The translations under genes were made by a program, and so were the position numbers. The notes below the pieces were generated by a model. That model saw nothing but the letters and a program-made list of their open reading frames with translations. It did no database searches and was not told where the DNA came from. Shown here piece after piece: positions 44,104-53,371 of a DNA stretch of 64,000 nucleotides (position 1 is the stretch's first letter; the number at the start of each line of letters is the position of its first letter). Origin of the DNA: Enterococcus_D sp050529585 (GTDB lineage Bacteria; Bacillota; Bacilli; Lactobacillales; Enterococcaceae); the NCBI RefSeq assembly GCF_050529585.1, contig NZ_CP172882.1:992001-1056000 (forward strand), read 5' to 3'.

Positions 44104-46268
44104 ATGAACGGAGATATTTTTTGGTGGAAGCGTTGATTGCGCTACTGCATGTCTGGTTACTATTTGCGGGATCAGACGTTTTTGCAGCAGTCGTTCCTCC
44201 TGATTTTGACACATTGCCTATTGATGAAACAATGATTTCTAGCGTAGGGAATGCTGGAGCACCTTTTGGGCAGGAAGGATTTCAGTATGTGCAGATAAAT
44301 GATACATCTACAAATTCTAGCGGAGCAGTTTGGTTCAACAATCCTATCACATTTACCAAGGATTTTCGCTTAGAAATGGCTATTTATATTGATGATACGG
44401 CAAATGATAGCGATGGCTTGGCTTTTGTCATGCAAAGCAGCGGACTTTCAGCACTTGCAGAACAAACTGGATCGACAATTGGAACTTGGGCGAATGTCGA
44501 GGGCACGACGCCCTTAAATAAAGGTGCGATAATGCAAAGTCTGGCTATCGAGTTTGATACCTATCATAACAACAATAGCAGCGTGCTAAGTGGTGATCAT
44601 CTATTGGACATGGAGGTTGTTCCTGATGGCGACCATATTGCTTGGGCTTTTGCGGGCGCGAATGCATCTTATTCAACAGAGGGATGGTTTGGTGAAAATA
44701 AAGTGCTGCACCATCAAGACCCAGTCGCAGGACTTGAGATTTCCGATGCGAAGTGGCATTCGTTTATTGTGTCATATGATCAAAGCAATCAGGCATTACA
44801 ATATCTGGTACCTGATTTCAATATCGATGTAACGATCCCTGTAGATGATATGTTTAAAGAACATCTCGATCTAGCGAATCATGCTCCGGTTTATTTTGGG
44901 TTCACTGGCGCAAACGGCGGGTATGCACAAGATAAGGCCGTGGCGTTCATTGATGTGGAAGGACTGGTAGAGATTGATTTACGCACAGGTGTTTTTCAAA
45001 GTGGATCTGAACAGTTGATTTTGGATACGGGTATGTCTGCCAATGAAGTGGTGGCGGTAGGGGCAAACGAAGCACTCACCTACGCTACGTACATTGGCTA
45101 CAAAGAAAGCAGTGATTTAACCTCTCTCAAAGCAGGTATCAAGGTGAGTATGACGCTTCCGGAAAGTTTGACCCTCGTTGACGATATCGTCTATTTTGGA
45201 AGGGCATCTGAAGTTATGGGGGCAGGTATTCCAGCAGGTGGATCTCCATGTGCCTTTCAAAGAGTGGGAGACCAAATAGCGGTCATTCTTCCAGAGTTGG
45301 AAAAAGGCGAAGATTACATGCTCTATTTTTCTGTCAGGTATCATAGGGTACCTGTGGACGAAAATATTGAGGATAACATCCCTGTGGAGACGATTTTTGA
45401 AGGTAATGCATTTGTATCAAGAATTTTGACGAGTCAAGGTGATCCCCCTGCCTATGTTTTTACAGGTGCCTTTCCACCTGTCCTAACCTCAGGCGCACCC
45501 ACATTGTCAGAAGCAAAGGAAACAATGTCGATTGTCCGACAAAAACGTCATTTTTATACGGATATTTCATTTGAGGATCAAAATTCTACCAGCGCTGGCT
45601 TATTTATCAGTGAATTTTTCTCCGAAGATTCGAACATAGATACGCTTGCCTTCACTGAAGTGGCAGCAATTGAGCGGGCCAATTTAGAGGACACGTTTCA
45701 ATATACTTTAGAAATCGAAACGACTTCCCTTGTACCAAGTACACTTTATTATTTAGCTGCGTATGTCGTTGATAGAGAAGGGAATCCCTCAAAAATCCAT
45801 TATTTTGGTATTGATTTTAGAGGCATTATCCAGCTAGAAAGTGTTCCTGAAGCACTGGTAGGCACAGCTATAACCATCAATGACCTTGCACGTTCGGCAG
45901 CAGATGATGGGTATGCGGATGTAAAAGTACTTGCGGAAGGATCAAAATCGCTTCTGAAAGTAAGCAACACGAGTGAAGGTACGTGGACATTGACCGGACA
46001 AATGGCAGACTTTAGTAGCTTACCGGCTTTGACGCAAGACATTCAATTGGTTCTGTATGACAAAGCCAATCATACGTTGGTGTGTACGATTGATTCTGAA
46101 GAAAAAATCATTTTTGAACAGCCCCCGCATGGTGACGCGAACTTTTCTTTAGATTTGAGCCAGTACGATTGTTACTTGAGGTTTGTACCTGATTTTGAGC
46201 AAATAACAGCCGGTTCGTATCAAGGTAAGATAAATTGGCGCTTACAAACGACTTTAATGGATGGATAG
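44100..46268 (+). CDS. large WxL protein with L-type lectin domain
   Basis: A 722-aa exported protein. A signal peptide (about 1-30) is followed by a legume-lectin-like domain (about 40-300) with WFNNPITFTKDFRLEMAIYI, SDGLAFVMQS and SLAIEFDTYHNN. A repeated beta-domain region follows, and the end INWRLQTTLMDG is a short WxL-type motif. It overlaps the previous stop by four bases. The lectin domain suggests that the complex adheres to host or plant glycans (inference). Confidence 0.87.
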   Translation: MNERRYFLVEALIALLHVWLLFAGSDVFAAVVPPDFDTLPIDETMISSVGNAGAPFGQEGFQYVQINDTSTNSSGAVWFNNPITFTKDFRLEMAIYIDDTANDSDGLAFVMQSSGLSALAEQTGSTIGTWANVEGTTPLNKGAIMQSLAIEFDTYHNNNSSVLSGDHLLDMEVVPDGDHIAWAFAGANASYSTEGWFGENKVLHHQDPVAGLEISDAKWHSFIVSYDQSNQALQYLVPDFNIDVTIPVDDMFKEHLDLANHAPVYFGFTGANGGYAQDKAVAFIDVEGLVEIDLRTGVFQSGSEQLILDTGMSANEVVAVGANEALTYATYIGYKESSDLTSLKAGIKVSMTLPESLTLVDDIVYFGRASEVMGAGIPAGGSPCAFQRVGDQIAVILPELEKGEDYMLYFSVRYHRVPVDENIEDNIPVETIFEGNAFVSRILTSQGDPPAYVFTGAFPPVLTSGAPTLSEAKETMSIVRQKRHFYTDISFEDQNSTSAGLFISEFFSEDSNIDTLAFTEVAAIERANLEDTFQYTLEIETTSLVPSTLYYLAAYVVDREGNPSKIHYFGIDFRGIIQLESVPEALVGTAITINDLARSAADDGYADVKVLAEGSKSLLKVSNTSEGTWTLTGQMADFSSLPALTQDIQLVLYDKANHTLVCTIDSEEKIIFEQPPHGDANFSLDLSQYDCYLRFVPDFEQITAGSYQGKINWRLQTTLMDG

Positions 46269-46330
46269 GTGTAGGTATTTTTCTTCTCTAGTAGGTCGCT
46301 TTCCATCTGCACTTTTTATATCAACAAAAC

Positions 46331-46384
46331 AGACACCTGCAAACGGCGCTTCTTGCGTTGACCGTTTGCAGGTGTCTCATTTAT
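46331..46384 (+). terminator. terminator after the WxL cluster
   Basis: AGACACCTGCAAACGG (46331-46346) and CCGTTTGCAGGTGTCT (46362-46377), a perfect 16-bp stem, but the T-tract after it is short (CATTTATT). Confidence 0.8.
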
Positions 46385-46424
46385 TGGATGTGGAAATGTG
46401 CCTTTATTTTAGCTGCTTGCGTTG

Positions 46425-46898
46425 CTATAGATAAGGGGCAATTCGCTCTTCATTGCCTTGCCTTTCGGGGTTCCGTTGTTGTTCTGCTTGTGCAATACCT
46501 TCAATAATCATTGAGAGGGTTGTTTGTTTCATATCGTCTTCGACTTTTTTCTGCCAAGTATCATACGTTTGATTCAGCACAGTTTGGATATTTCCGCCGA
46601 TTAGACAAGCAGGTTCTGTTGTTTCATCTACATGGAAGATTTTTTCTTCAGGCGCCACGCTTTTATAGATATCGTATAGAGTAATTGTGTCTGGACGTCG
46701 CGCCAATTTAGGCTCTGCCTTGCCGTTTTTACTTATGATCAACCCAGACTTCTTGAGTTGGCTCATAATTTTGCGAACGGAGACAGGATTTGTCGTAACA
46801 CTTAATGCGATGGTATCACTGGATAGATCAGTTCCTTGATACATCTCGATATAACTCATAATATGAATGGCATCGCTGAATTTGACAGAATGCTTCAA
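46425..46898 (-). CDS. Rrf2-family transcriptional regulator
   Basis: A 157-aa protein with an Rrf2 winged helix (about 8-75: DLSSDTIALSVTTNPVSVRKI, then MSQLKKSGLI). There is a single Cys in the usual sensor region (TEPACLIGG), so no Fe-S cluster of the three-Cys type. It starts at TTG 46898 after AAGGAG. It is divergent from the QorB-like reductase and likely represses it in response to an electrophile or redox signal. Confidence 0.88.
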   Translation of the reverse strand: MKHSVKFSDAIHIMSYIEMYQGTDLSSDTIALSVTTNPVSVRKIMSQLKKSGLIISKNGKAEPKLARRPDTITLYDIYKSVAPEEKIFHVDETTEPACLIGGNIQTVLNQTYDTWQKKVEDDMKQTTLSMIIEGIAQAEQQRNPERQGNEERIAPYL

Positions 46899-46976
46899 AT
46901 CAATCTACTCCTTTTTTATGCTTTGACAGTAGTATACCACAATCAAGCAAACCTGTAACTTTTTTTGATACAGCAG

Positions 46977-47005
46977 TTGACAAATGGTCAAATGAGGATT
47001 ATCCT
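46977..47005 (+). promoter_or_regulatory. promoter with inverted repeat before the reductase
   Basis: -35 TTGACA (46977-46982), 17-base spacer and -10 TATCCT (47000-47005). The -35 lies in the inverted repeat TTGAC-AAATG-GTCAA (46977-46991), a candidate Rrf2 operator. Confidence 0.55.
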
Positions 47006-47077
47006 TTAGGTGTAATAATAAAAAGAACAGCTTGGTGCACACAATCAGCGACAAGCACAAAAAAGGAGCGAATATCA

Positions 47078-47944
47078 ATGAATTATTTAATAACTGGAGC
47101 AACTGGTGGATTAGCGCAACATGTCTTGGAACAATTAACAGACGTTGTGCCAAATGCATCCATTCATCTGCTTGTACACAATGCAGCGAAGGCCGAAGCA
47201 TTCAAAGCCGCTGGCTATACCGTTCATGTGGGTGACTATCTGGACTACGACACATTGACGGATGCTTTCACTGGTATCGACCGTCTACTCTTTATCTCTT
47301 CTTCAGTCATTGAAAACCGTCAAACCCAACACCAAAATGTTGTTCGCGCTGCAAAAGAAGCAGGGGTGTCCTATATTGCTTATACAAGCTTTGCCAATGC
47401 AGCAGAAGCTGCTAAGTCTAATCAGCTAGCCAAAGACCATGCGTTTACTGAACAAGCCATCAGTCAATCAGGGATTGCCCATACATTTTTGCGCAATAAT
47501 TGGTATTTGGAAAATGAACTACCTGTGATAAACGCTGCAATCGCCTCTGGCAACTTTATTTATACAGCGGATAAAGGTAAAACAGGTTGGGCTTTGAAAC
47601 GGGAATACGCTGAAGCAGCGGCTAAAGTGCTCGTGGATCCGACATCATATAAAGATGTTCTTGAATTGTCTGGGCGGCCATTGACGTATGCTCAATTAGG
47701 TCAAGCCCTCAAGGAAGCGACAGCAAAAGACCTTGCTTTGGTCCATGGCACAGAGGAAGCTTTTATGGCCCAATTTACAGATAATGGTTTGCCACAATCA
47801 GTTGCAGCCTTGTTTTTAAGCTTTCAACAAGCCATTGATTCAGATGTATTGAATCAGACAAATAGCGATTTTGAAACAGTTTTAGGAAAAGAGTTAACCC
47901 CCTTAGCGCAAGCCATTCAAGAATTGCTTGCTACAGAAGGATAA
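47078..47944 (+). CDS. NAD(P)H-binding QorB/NmrA-like reductase
   Basis: A 288-aa atypical short-chain dehydrogenase. The Rossmann motif is ITGATGGLAQHVLEQL (about 5-20). QHQNVVRAAKEAGVSYIAYTS and FLRNNWYLEN match the quinone oxidoreductase 2 (YtfG/QorB) group. ATG 47078 follows AAAAAGGAGCG. It probably reduces quinones or other electrophiles. The divergent Rrf2 regulator fits an electrophile-induced defence. Confidence 0.88.
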   Translation: MNYLITGATGGLAQHVLEQLTDVVPNASIHLLVHNAAKAEAFKAAGYTVHVGDYLDYDTLTDAFTGIDRLLFISSSVIENRQTQHQNVVRAAKEAGVSYIAYTSFANAAEAAKSNQLAKDHAFTEQAISQSGIAHTFLRNNWYLENELPVINAAIASGNFIYTADKGKTGWALKREYAEAAAKVLVDPTSYKDVLELSGRPLTYAQLGQALKEATAKDLALVHGTEEAFMAQFTDNGLPQSVAALFLSFQQAIDSDVLNQTNSDFETVLGKELTPLAQAIQELLATEG

Positions 47945-48072
47945 ACGATCGATGATAAAGCGTGCGCGTGAACTGACGTGACTTTTTCCTAGATAAGGAC
48001 TACTCTAGATGATGGATCGCATCAAGGGCTTCTTTTTTGGTCGAATACATCTACTAAAGACACTTTCCATTT

Positions 48073-48126
48073 GAATAGGCTCTTCCTATATAGAACATTT
48101 ATATAGGATGAGCCTATTCATTTTTG
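48073..48126. terminator. bidirectional terminator
   Basis: GAATAGGCTC...CCTATAT pairs with ATATAGG...GAGCCTATTC around an AGAACATTT loop. It lies between convergent genes. Confidence 0.85.
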
Positions 48127-48211
48127 CGGTAAGTGATTTTTTTGCGCCTTTGATTAGATGATTTGTGATCAGGACGCTATGACTTGCAGGAAAAGGATGA
48201 AAAAGTTTTGC

Positions 48212-48919
48212 TTATAAGAATTCCGCTTGTTGAAATGGATGTTTATCAATCATGACCTGTGAAGTTTGCACACCACTTTGGCGCAAAAGGGCAATATTTT
48301 GTCTCAAAAAATCATCGCTGCCCACGATATAGTAACGGGCCTCTGTATCTCCGGCCAACGCTTTCGCTCTATCATAGTAAGCTGCGCGGCTGTTTACGTA
48401 TTCAACGGTTAAATTCTTTTCAGGGACTGTTTTGAAATGATCGGTAAACAAATAATCTCCTGTTGAATCGACATTTAATGCATGCACTGCAGGAATGTCT
48501 GTTACGTCTGCTAAGAAGTCCAACAACAATGGACGTAATGTAGCAAGTGCGACACCAGATGAAAAGAAATAGAGTTTTTGGTTTGTACGAGTTAAAGGCA
48601 TATTGCTGCTTGTACCAAATAGTGCGACATCATCACCAATCGCGAGGTCACGCAACACTTGTTTGTAGCGAGAGCAGTTGTTTTTGATGCGGGTGGTGAT
48701 CGCAATGGTTCCTTCGTTAGGTAAGCTGGCGATCGACATGTGGCGAACCAATCCTCGATCTGGTTTTTCGCCATCGTTGAATCCTTTCATCGCAAAATGG
48801 GTATGTGCACCTCCTGACCAAGTAAAGTCGGTCAGGGTATCGTCCCATTTTAGATAAAATGTTTTGATTTCTGGTGTTTCCTCAATAATATCTTCAACGG
48901 TTGTCCAATAAATGTTCAT
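48212..48919 (-). CDS. FAD-binding siderophore-type reductase
   Basis: A 235-aa ferredoxin-NADP reductase-like protein. The FAD-binding barrel has FTWSGGAHTHFAMKG and RHMSIASLPN, and the NAD(P) half has FFSSGVALATLRPLLLD and YYIVGSDDFLRQN. ATG 48919 follows AAAGGAG; the longer upstream frame is inside the esterase gene. It overlaps the esterase end by 26 bases. With a Fur box on the operon, a role in reducing ferric siderophores to release iron is likely. It has no iron-sulphur domain. Confidence 0.82.
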   Translation of the reverse strand: MNIYWTTVEDIIEETPEIKTFYLKWDDTLTDFTWSGGAHTHFAMKGFNDGEKPDRGLVRHMSIASLPNEGTIAITTRIKNNCSRYKQVLRDLAIGDDVALFGTSSNMPLTRTNQKLYFFSSGVALATLRPLLLDFLADVTDIPAVHALNVDSTGDYLFTDHFKTVPEKNLTVEYVNSRAAYYDRAKALAGDTEARYYIVGSDDFLRQNIALLRQSGVQTSQVMIDKHPFQQAEFL

Positions 48920-49697
48920 TGATTTCTCCTTTCGTGGTACCAAGTAGCCATCTGATGGCAAGCAAGAAATGTTTGGTGAAAAAGAACACATCGTGTGTAC
49001 CTTCTGCACAAGTATCAAATCTAGCTGTCTCAGTGGTGAAGCCTTCCTCTCGCAAGATCGCAAAAGCTTTTTTTGATTGTTCAACCATCGATTGCTGCGG
49101 GCCTTGTCGATAGATTCCTTCAAGTTCTCCTACGTATCCATACAGTTTGTGGTTTGTCCGGTCTATGTGCGGTTTTTGATAGACCGTCTGTTCTTTCACA
49201 AGTTTTTCTCCTGATAAAAAAGGGATAAGGTCTTCAAACCAAAAGGAAGCAGATAAGAGAATGTAGTTGCCAAAAATGTCAGGAAAATAATAAGAAGCAA
49301 AGAGCGTGACAAGACCTCCATACGAACAACCGCCAATCGTTGTATCTGCAGCTTGCGGTTTTGTTGCATAATGTGTATCGATATACGGCTTTATCTCCGT
49401 AGCTAATGTGGTTAAATAAGCTTTCGCATGACCACCAAGTCTCGGTGTATCTGGCAAGAGGGAATCTGCTGGCCATGGTGTATAATCATCGTTGCGATTT
49501 ATTGGCTCGACCCCGATCAAGATGAAGGGGTTGATTTGTTTGCTCACTATCAAGTGTTCCAGATAATTGAGCGCTTGTTTGGCACCGTTGCCGCCATCAT
49601 GCATATAGACTGTGGGGTAGCGTTTCGTTTTTGTGTAGCCAATAGGCAAGACGATGGTTACTTTGTATTGGCTTATTTCTGTATAGCAAAATTCCAA
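48894..49697 (-). CDS. siderophore-type esterase (Fes/IroE-like)
   Basis: A cytoplasmic alpha/beta hydrolase of the esterase D/enterochelin esterase group, about 267 aa from TTG 49697, which follows GGAGGT. The longest frame starts at 49823, but that would run through the Fur box and promoter, so it is rejected. Markers are VYMHDGGNGAKQALNYLEH, the nucleophile GGCSYGGLVTLF and the C-terminal GTHDVFFFTKHF. It should hydrolyse the ester backbone of a catecholate siderophore. The reductase gene overlaps its end. Confidence 0.83.
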   Translation of the reverse strand: MEFCYTEISQYKVTIVLPIGYTKTKRYPTVYMHDGGNGAKQALNYLEHLIVSKQINPFILIGVEPINRNDDYTPWPADSLLPDTPRLGGHAKAYLTTLATEIKPYIDTHYATKPQAADTTIGGCSYGGLVTLFASYYFPDIFGNYILLSASFWFEDLIPFLSGEKLVKEQTVYQKPHIDRTNHKLYGYVGELEGIYRQGPQQSMVEQSKKAFAILREEGFTTETARFDTCAEGTHDVFFFTKHFLLAIRWLLGTTKGEINEHLLDNR

Positions 49698-49759
49698 ATA
49701 GGACACACCTCCATGCTCGAGATACCCATAGTACGTTGAAACGTATGCGTTCTCATCTA

Positions 49760-49787
49760 ATTGATAATCGTTATCAATTAGATTATA
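49760..49787 (-). promoter_or_regulatory. promoter with Fur box of the esterase-reductase operon
   Basis: -10 TATAAT on the minus strand (49787-49782). Directly downstream is the palindrome ATTGATAATCGTTATCAAT (49760-49778), a near-perfect 7-1-7 Fur box (TGATAAT-C-GTTATCA). The -35 is weak. Confidence 0.82.
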
Positions 49788-49989
49788 GTATAAAACCTGT
49801 TGGATTGGTATAGTAGAAAGCAACTTAAAAGAAGAAAGGCGCGTACTTTTCGATCATTGGCCACTATTGGTATCCTCTGTACCTATTTGAACTCCACTGC
49901 AGCTTAAAGGACAGTGACTTATTACAGGACCATGATGTGGTATGATATTCTTAAGTAGTATCTGAAAGCGCTGAGGCAAGGAGGATAAG

Positions 49990-52533
49990 ATGGAGACAAA
50001 GAAAACAACAAGCGGTCGGCTAAAAATTTATTTTAGTTATGCGCAAGAGGTAGATAAAATGCTGCCGCTTCTGATCGATGCCAAGTTACTGGCTGAAAAA
50101 GGAAAAAAGGTAGTCATAGGTGCTTTATCATCTGCGGACCTTTACCAGCAACTTGTACTAGATGATATTCCTTGGATATCCTCTACGGCGGAGGGCTTGC
50201 CGATTGCCGCTATTTTATCTGAACAGCCGGAAATCGTGGTAATAGAAAATTTAGCGTTTTTGAACCCAAATTCGGTAAGAAATCAGTACCGTTACCAAGA
50301 CATCCAAGAATTGTTGTTGTCTGGGGTAGATGTTTTTACCACCTTGGATGTGGGAGAGTTGGAAAGTCTGCGGCCTATCATCAGTCAATTGCAGCATCAT
50401 GCGCCGCAAACGATTCCTGATTTTCTATTTGACGAGGCAGATCAAATTGAATTTGTGGACATGGCACCAGAGGGCTCATTACATCCTGATCAAGATGCCG
50501 CTACTTTTGAAGTAAAAGAAAAACGTCAGCATTTAGATGCATTGAGAGCACTGGCTTTGAGAAAAGTCACTGATCATATCAGCAAAAAGACAGCGCCCAC
50601 CATTCTTCGAGCACCAGAACATGTACTGGTTTGCTTGTCTCCATCACCAAGCAATCAACAAGTCATTCGTTCGGCAGCTAGGATCGCGAAAGCCATAGAG
50701 GCCAAATTTTCTGCCCTGTATGTGGATGCATCAAAGGACAAACAGCAACCGGGATTAAATGAAAACATTCGTTTGGCAGAGGCACTCGGCGCGAAGGTGA
50801 CGATCCTTTATGAAGAGGATGTTGCCAATCAAATAATGGCCTATGCGAAAGTCAGTCATGTCACTAAAATTGTGATTGGCAAATCCTCTAGAATCAATCA
50901 GCGGCGTCAAAATCGTATCGAAAAATTGGTTGAATACGCTTCTGATATTGACATCTTTATTATTCCTACGGCGCAAGTGAAAAAAAACAGGATCGAAAAA
51001 TTATTGCCAAGCCCTGTATTTTCTTGGCGGGACACATGTACGACTGTGGCTATTCTTATCATCTGCGCGTTGATTGGCTGGGTCTTCCATGAGGTTCATA
51101 TCGATGATGCCAATATTATTACCATTTTCATACTCGGCGTACAAGTCAATGCGATTTTAACAAAAGGCTATTTCTACAGTGTGGTGTCTTCGATTTTAAG
51201 TGTACTGGTGTTTAATTTTCTCTTTATTGAACCGATTTTTGCATTGGAATGGGTACGATCAGGGTATCCTATCACGTTTATTATCATGTTGATCGCTGCG
51301 TTGATTACGAGTTCTTTGACAAAACGAATCAAAAATCAAGGACATAAAAATGCGCAAAAAGCATATCGTACGGAAGTTTTATTAGAGACAAACCAAAAGT
51401 TGCAGCAAACGGACAATCGATCTGCTGTATTGCAAGAAACAGCCCAATATTTAAAAAAGCTGGTGCAACGCAGTATTGTTTATTATCCAGTCATAGACAA
51501 TGTTCTGCAAGAGCCGCATGTTTTGCCGATCTCAGATGATGCACAGTCAGTTGCTGATTATCTGCAATTGGAAGAAGAATCGATCGTCCGCTGGGTCACA
51601 AAATACCGGAAAGAAGGAGGAGCGGCTACGAGCGTTTTTACGAAAGCCAAGTATACCTACTTTCCAGTACATAATTATCAAGATATTTATGCGGTGATCG
51701 GTATTGAGATGGAAGAGGAATTGGAATTTTTCGAAAAGAGTATTGTTTTGTCTATTCTTGGTGAATGTGCATTGGCTATCGAAAAAGCACAATTGCGATC
51801 AGAGCAGCAAGAGGCAGCTTCAACTATTGAAAAAGAACACTTGCGCAGCAATTTATTGCGGGCGATTTCTCATGATTTGCGTACGCCGTTAACAAGTATC
51901 TCTGGCAATGCCAAACTATTGATCGAAGATCATGCTGTTTTGACCGAGCTGCAACAAAGAGCGGCAATCGTCAATATCTATGAGGATTCTTTATGGCTCA
52001 ATCATTTGGTGGAAAATGTCTTAGCAATGACAAAAATCGAAAATGATACACTTGCGCTGCATTTGGAAACGCATGTAATAGATGATATTGTCTACGAAGC
52101 CATTCAACATATCGATCCTCAGATCGAGCAGCATCAGTTGGCACTTGCATTGAGTGATGATATTTTGGCTGCTAAAATGGATCCTCATTTGATGAGCCAA
52201 GTACTTGTGAATTTTTTGAATAATGCAATCAAGTATACCCAAAAATCATCAGTCATCACTATCAAAACAGAGAGAAAACAAGATGCACTATTTGTCTCGG
52301 TGATTGATAATGGACCAGGGGTGCCCAAAACGGAGTTAGGTAATATTTTCCAACAATTTTATACGGCCGAAAATATTGTGTCGGATGGCCGTCGCGGGTT
52401 GGGGTTAGGACTATCTTTATGCAAAAGTATCGTTGAAGCCCACCAAGGACAAATATTCGCGGCACAAAATAAACCCACAGGTTTGATTGTCGGGTTTCAA
52501 CTACCAATTGTGGAGGTTTCGTTAAATGAATGA
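49990..52533 (+). CDS. KdpD-like sensor histidine kinase with degenerate N-domain
   Basis: An 847-aa membrane kinase. The KdpD_N-like domain (about 8-180) still has RYQDIQELLLSGVDVFTTLDV, but the Walker A of KdpD (APGVGKT) is AQEVDKM here and Walker B (VDELAH) is IENLAF. Next come a USP-like domain (about 205-330), four membrane helices (about 345-445; DUF4118 type), a GAF-like region, HisKA (AISHDLRTPLTS, His628) and HATPase_c (NFLNNAIKYT, GPGVPKTE, GLGLGLSLC). It probably senses K+ or ion stress but without ATP binding by the first domain. It overlaps the regulator gene by 8 bases. Confidence 0.9.
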   Translation: METKKTTSGRLKIYFSYAQEVDKMLPLLIDAKLLAEKGKKVVIGALSSADLYQQLVLDDIPWISSTAEGLPIAAILSEQPEIVVIENLAFLNPNSVRNQYRYQDIQELLLSGVDVFTTLDVGELESLRPIISQLQHHAPQTIPDFLFDEADQIEFVDMAPEGSLHPDQDAATFEVKEKRQHLDALRALALRKVTDHISKKTAPTILRAPEHVLVCLSPSPSNQQVIRSAARIAKAIEAKFSALYVDASKDKQQPGLNENIRLAEALGAKVTILYEEDVANQIMAYAKVSHVTKIVIGKSSRINQRRQNRIEKLVEYASDIDIFIIPTAQVKKNRIEKLLPSPVFSWRDTCTTVAILIICALIGWVFHEVHIDDANIITIFILGVQVNAILTKGYFYSVVSSILSVLVFNFLFIEPIFALEWVRSGYPITFIIMLIAALITSSLTKRIKNQGHKNAQKAYRTEVLLETNQKLQQTDNRSAVLQETAQYLKKLVQRSIVYYPVIDNVLQEPHVLPISDDAQSVADYLQLEEESIVRWVTKYRKEGGAATSVFTKAKYTYFPVHNYQDIYAVIGIEMEEELEFFEKSIVLSILGECALAIEKAQLRSEQQEAASTIEKEHLRSNLLRAISHDLRTPLTSISGNAKLLIEDHAVLTELQQRAAIVNIYEDSLWLNHLVENVLAMTKIENDTLALHLETHVIDDIVYEAIQHIDPQIEQHQLALALSDDILAAKMDPHLMSQVLVNFLNNAIKYTQKSSVITIKTERKQDALFVSVIDNGPGVPKTELGNIFQQFYTAENIVSDGRRGLGLGLSLCKSIVEAHQGQIFAAQNKPTGLIVGFQLPIVEVSLNE

Positions 52534-53227
52534 TGTAATGATTTTAGTCGTTGAGGATGATCCATCCATTCAACGGTTGATAGCAGTGGCACTTGAGACA
52601 CAGAATTACCGTTACCAAATGGTCAGTACAGGGAAAATGGCTGTTCAAGACGTGCTTTCACACAGACCCGATTTAATTATATTGGATTTAGGTCTCCCAG
52701 ATATGGAAGGTGTGGCTATCATTGAATCGGTCAGGGGATGGTCATCTGTCCCCATTATCGTGGTCAGTGCCCGCAGTGATGATAAAGACAAGATACGTGC
52801 CTTAGATGCTGGTGCTGATGATTACTTGACTAAACCGTTTAGTGTCGATGAATTACTCGCACGCATACGGGTTGGATTAAGAAGGGTAAAGAGTGGGTTA
52901 AATCCGCAAGAAGATCCTGTTTATGTGAATGGACGTTTAAAAATTGATTATGCCGCCAATTTGGTCTATGTGGCGGATAAAAAAATACATTTAACACCGA
53001 TCGAGTACAAATTGTTGTGTCTTTTGGCGAAGCATACTGGAAAAGTATTGACCTATCATTTTATCTTGAAAGAGGTTTGGGGGATCTATGATAATGATTC
53101 TTCGGCACTAAGGGTCTTTATGACGACCTTGCGTAAAAAAATCGAAGCAGATCCTGCCAACCCAACTGTCCTCCAGACCCATGTGGGGGTTGGTTATCGG
53201 ATGGTGAACGTTCACGAAGAAAAATAG
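52526..53227 (+). CDS. KdpE-like response regulator
   Basis: A 233-aa OmpR-type regulator. The receiver has the acidic pair EDD, the phospho-acceptor Asp54 (LDLGLPDMEG) and the Lys in LTKPF. The winged helix (about 135-230) has LTPIEYKLLCLLAKHTGK and LRVFMTTLRKKIEADP, as in KdpE. ATG 52526 overlaps the kinase end. No kdpABC is in the window. The targets are probably the RCK_C gene and the P-type ATPase, which carry matching direct repeats upstream. Confidence 0.92.
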   Translation: MNDVMILVVEDDPSIQRLIAVALETQNYRYQMVSTGKMAVQDVLSHRPDLIILDLGLPDMEGVAIIESVRGWSSVPIIVVSARSDDKDKIRALDAGADDYLTKPFSVDELLARIRVGLRRVKSGLNPQEDPVYVNGRLKIDYAANLVYVADKKIHLTPIEYKLLCLLAKHTGKVLTYHFILKEVWGIYDNDSSALRVFMTTLRKKIEADPANPTVLQTHVGVGYRMVNVHEEK

Positions 53228-53276
53228 CAGAGAATTAGACGTGGTTTTCTTCATACATTCTGTCAAAACGACTATC

Positions 53277-53340
53277 TTAACAACATCTTAACAGTATCTG
53301 GAAAATGCTAGCAAGATATTAACAACTTTCTTGGTAAAGT
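53277..53340 (+). promoter_or_regulatory. predicted KdpE-type box and promoter of the RCK_C gene
   Basis: Direct repeats TTAACA at 53277-53282 and 53288-53293 (11-base period) with a third TTAACA at 53319-53324, then a TAAAGT-like -10 (53335-53340). An 11-base tandem repeat next to the -35 region is typical of OmpR-family activator sites. An equal array lies before the ATPase. Confidence 0.65.
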
Positions 53341-53371
53341 AGAAACAAGAAAGAATAAGGGAGGTCGTCTT

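Noticed and set aside
42485..46268. WxL cluster as a novel surface system
   Set aside because: WxL + DUF916/DUF3324 + lectin-type WxL is a familiar enterococcal arrangement.
49698..49823. Longer start for the siderophore-type esterase
   Set aside because: It would place the Fur box and -10 inside the coding region; a TTG at 49697 has GGAGGT at proper spacing.
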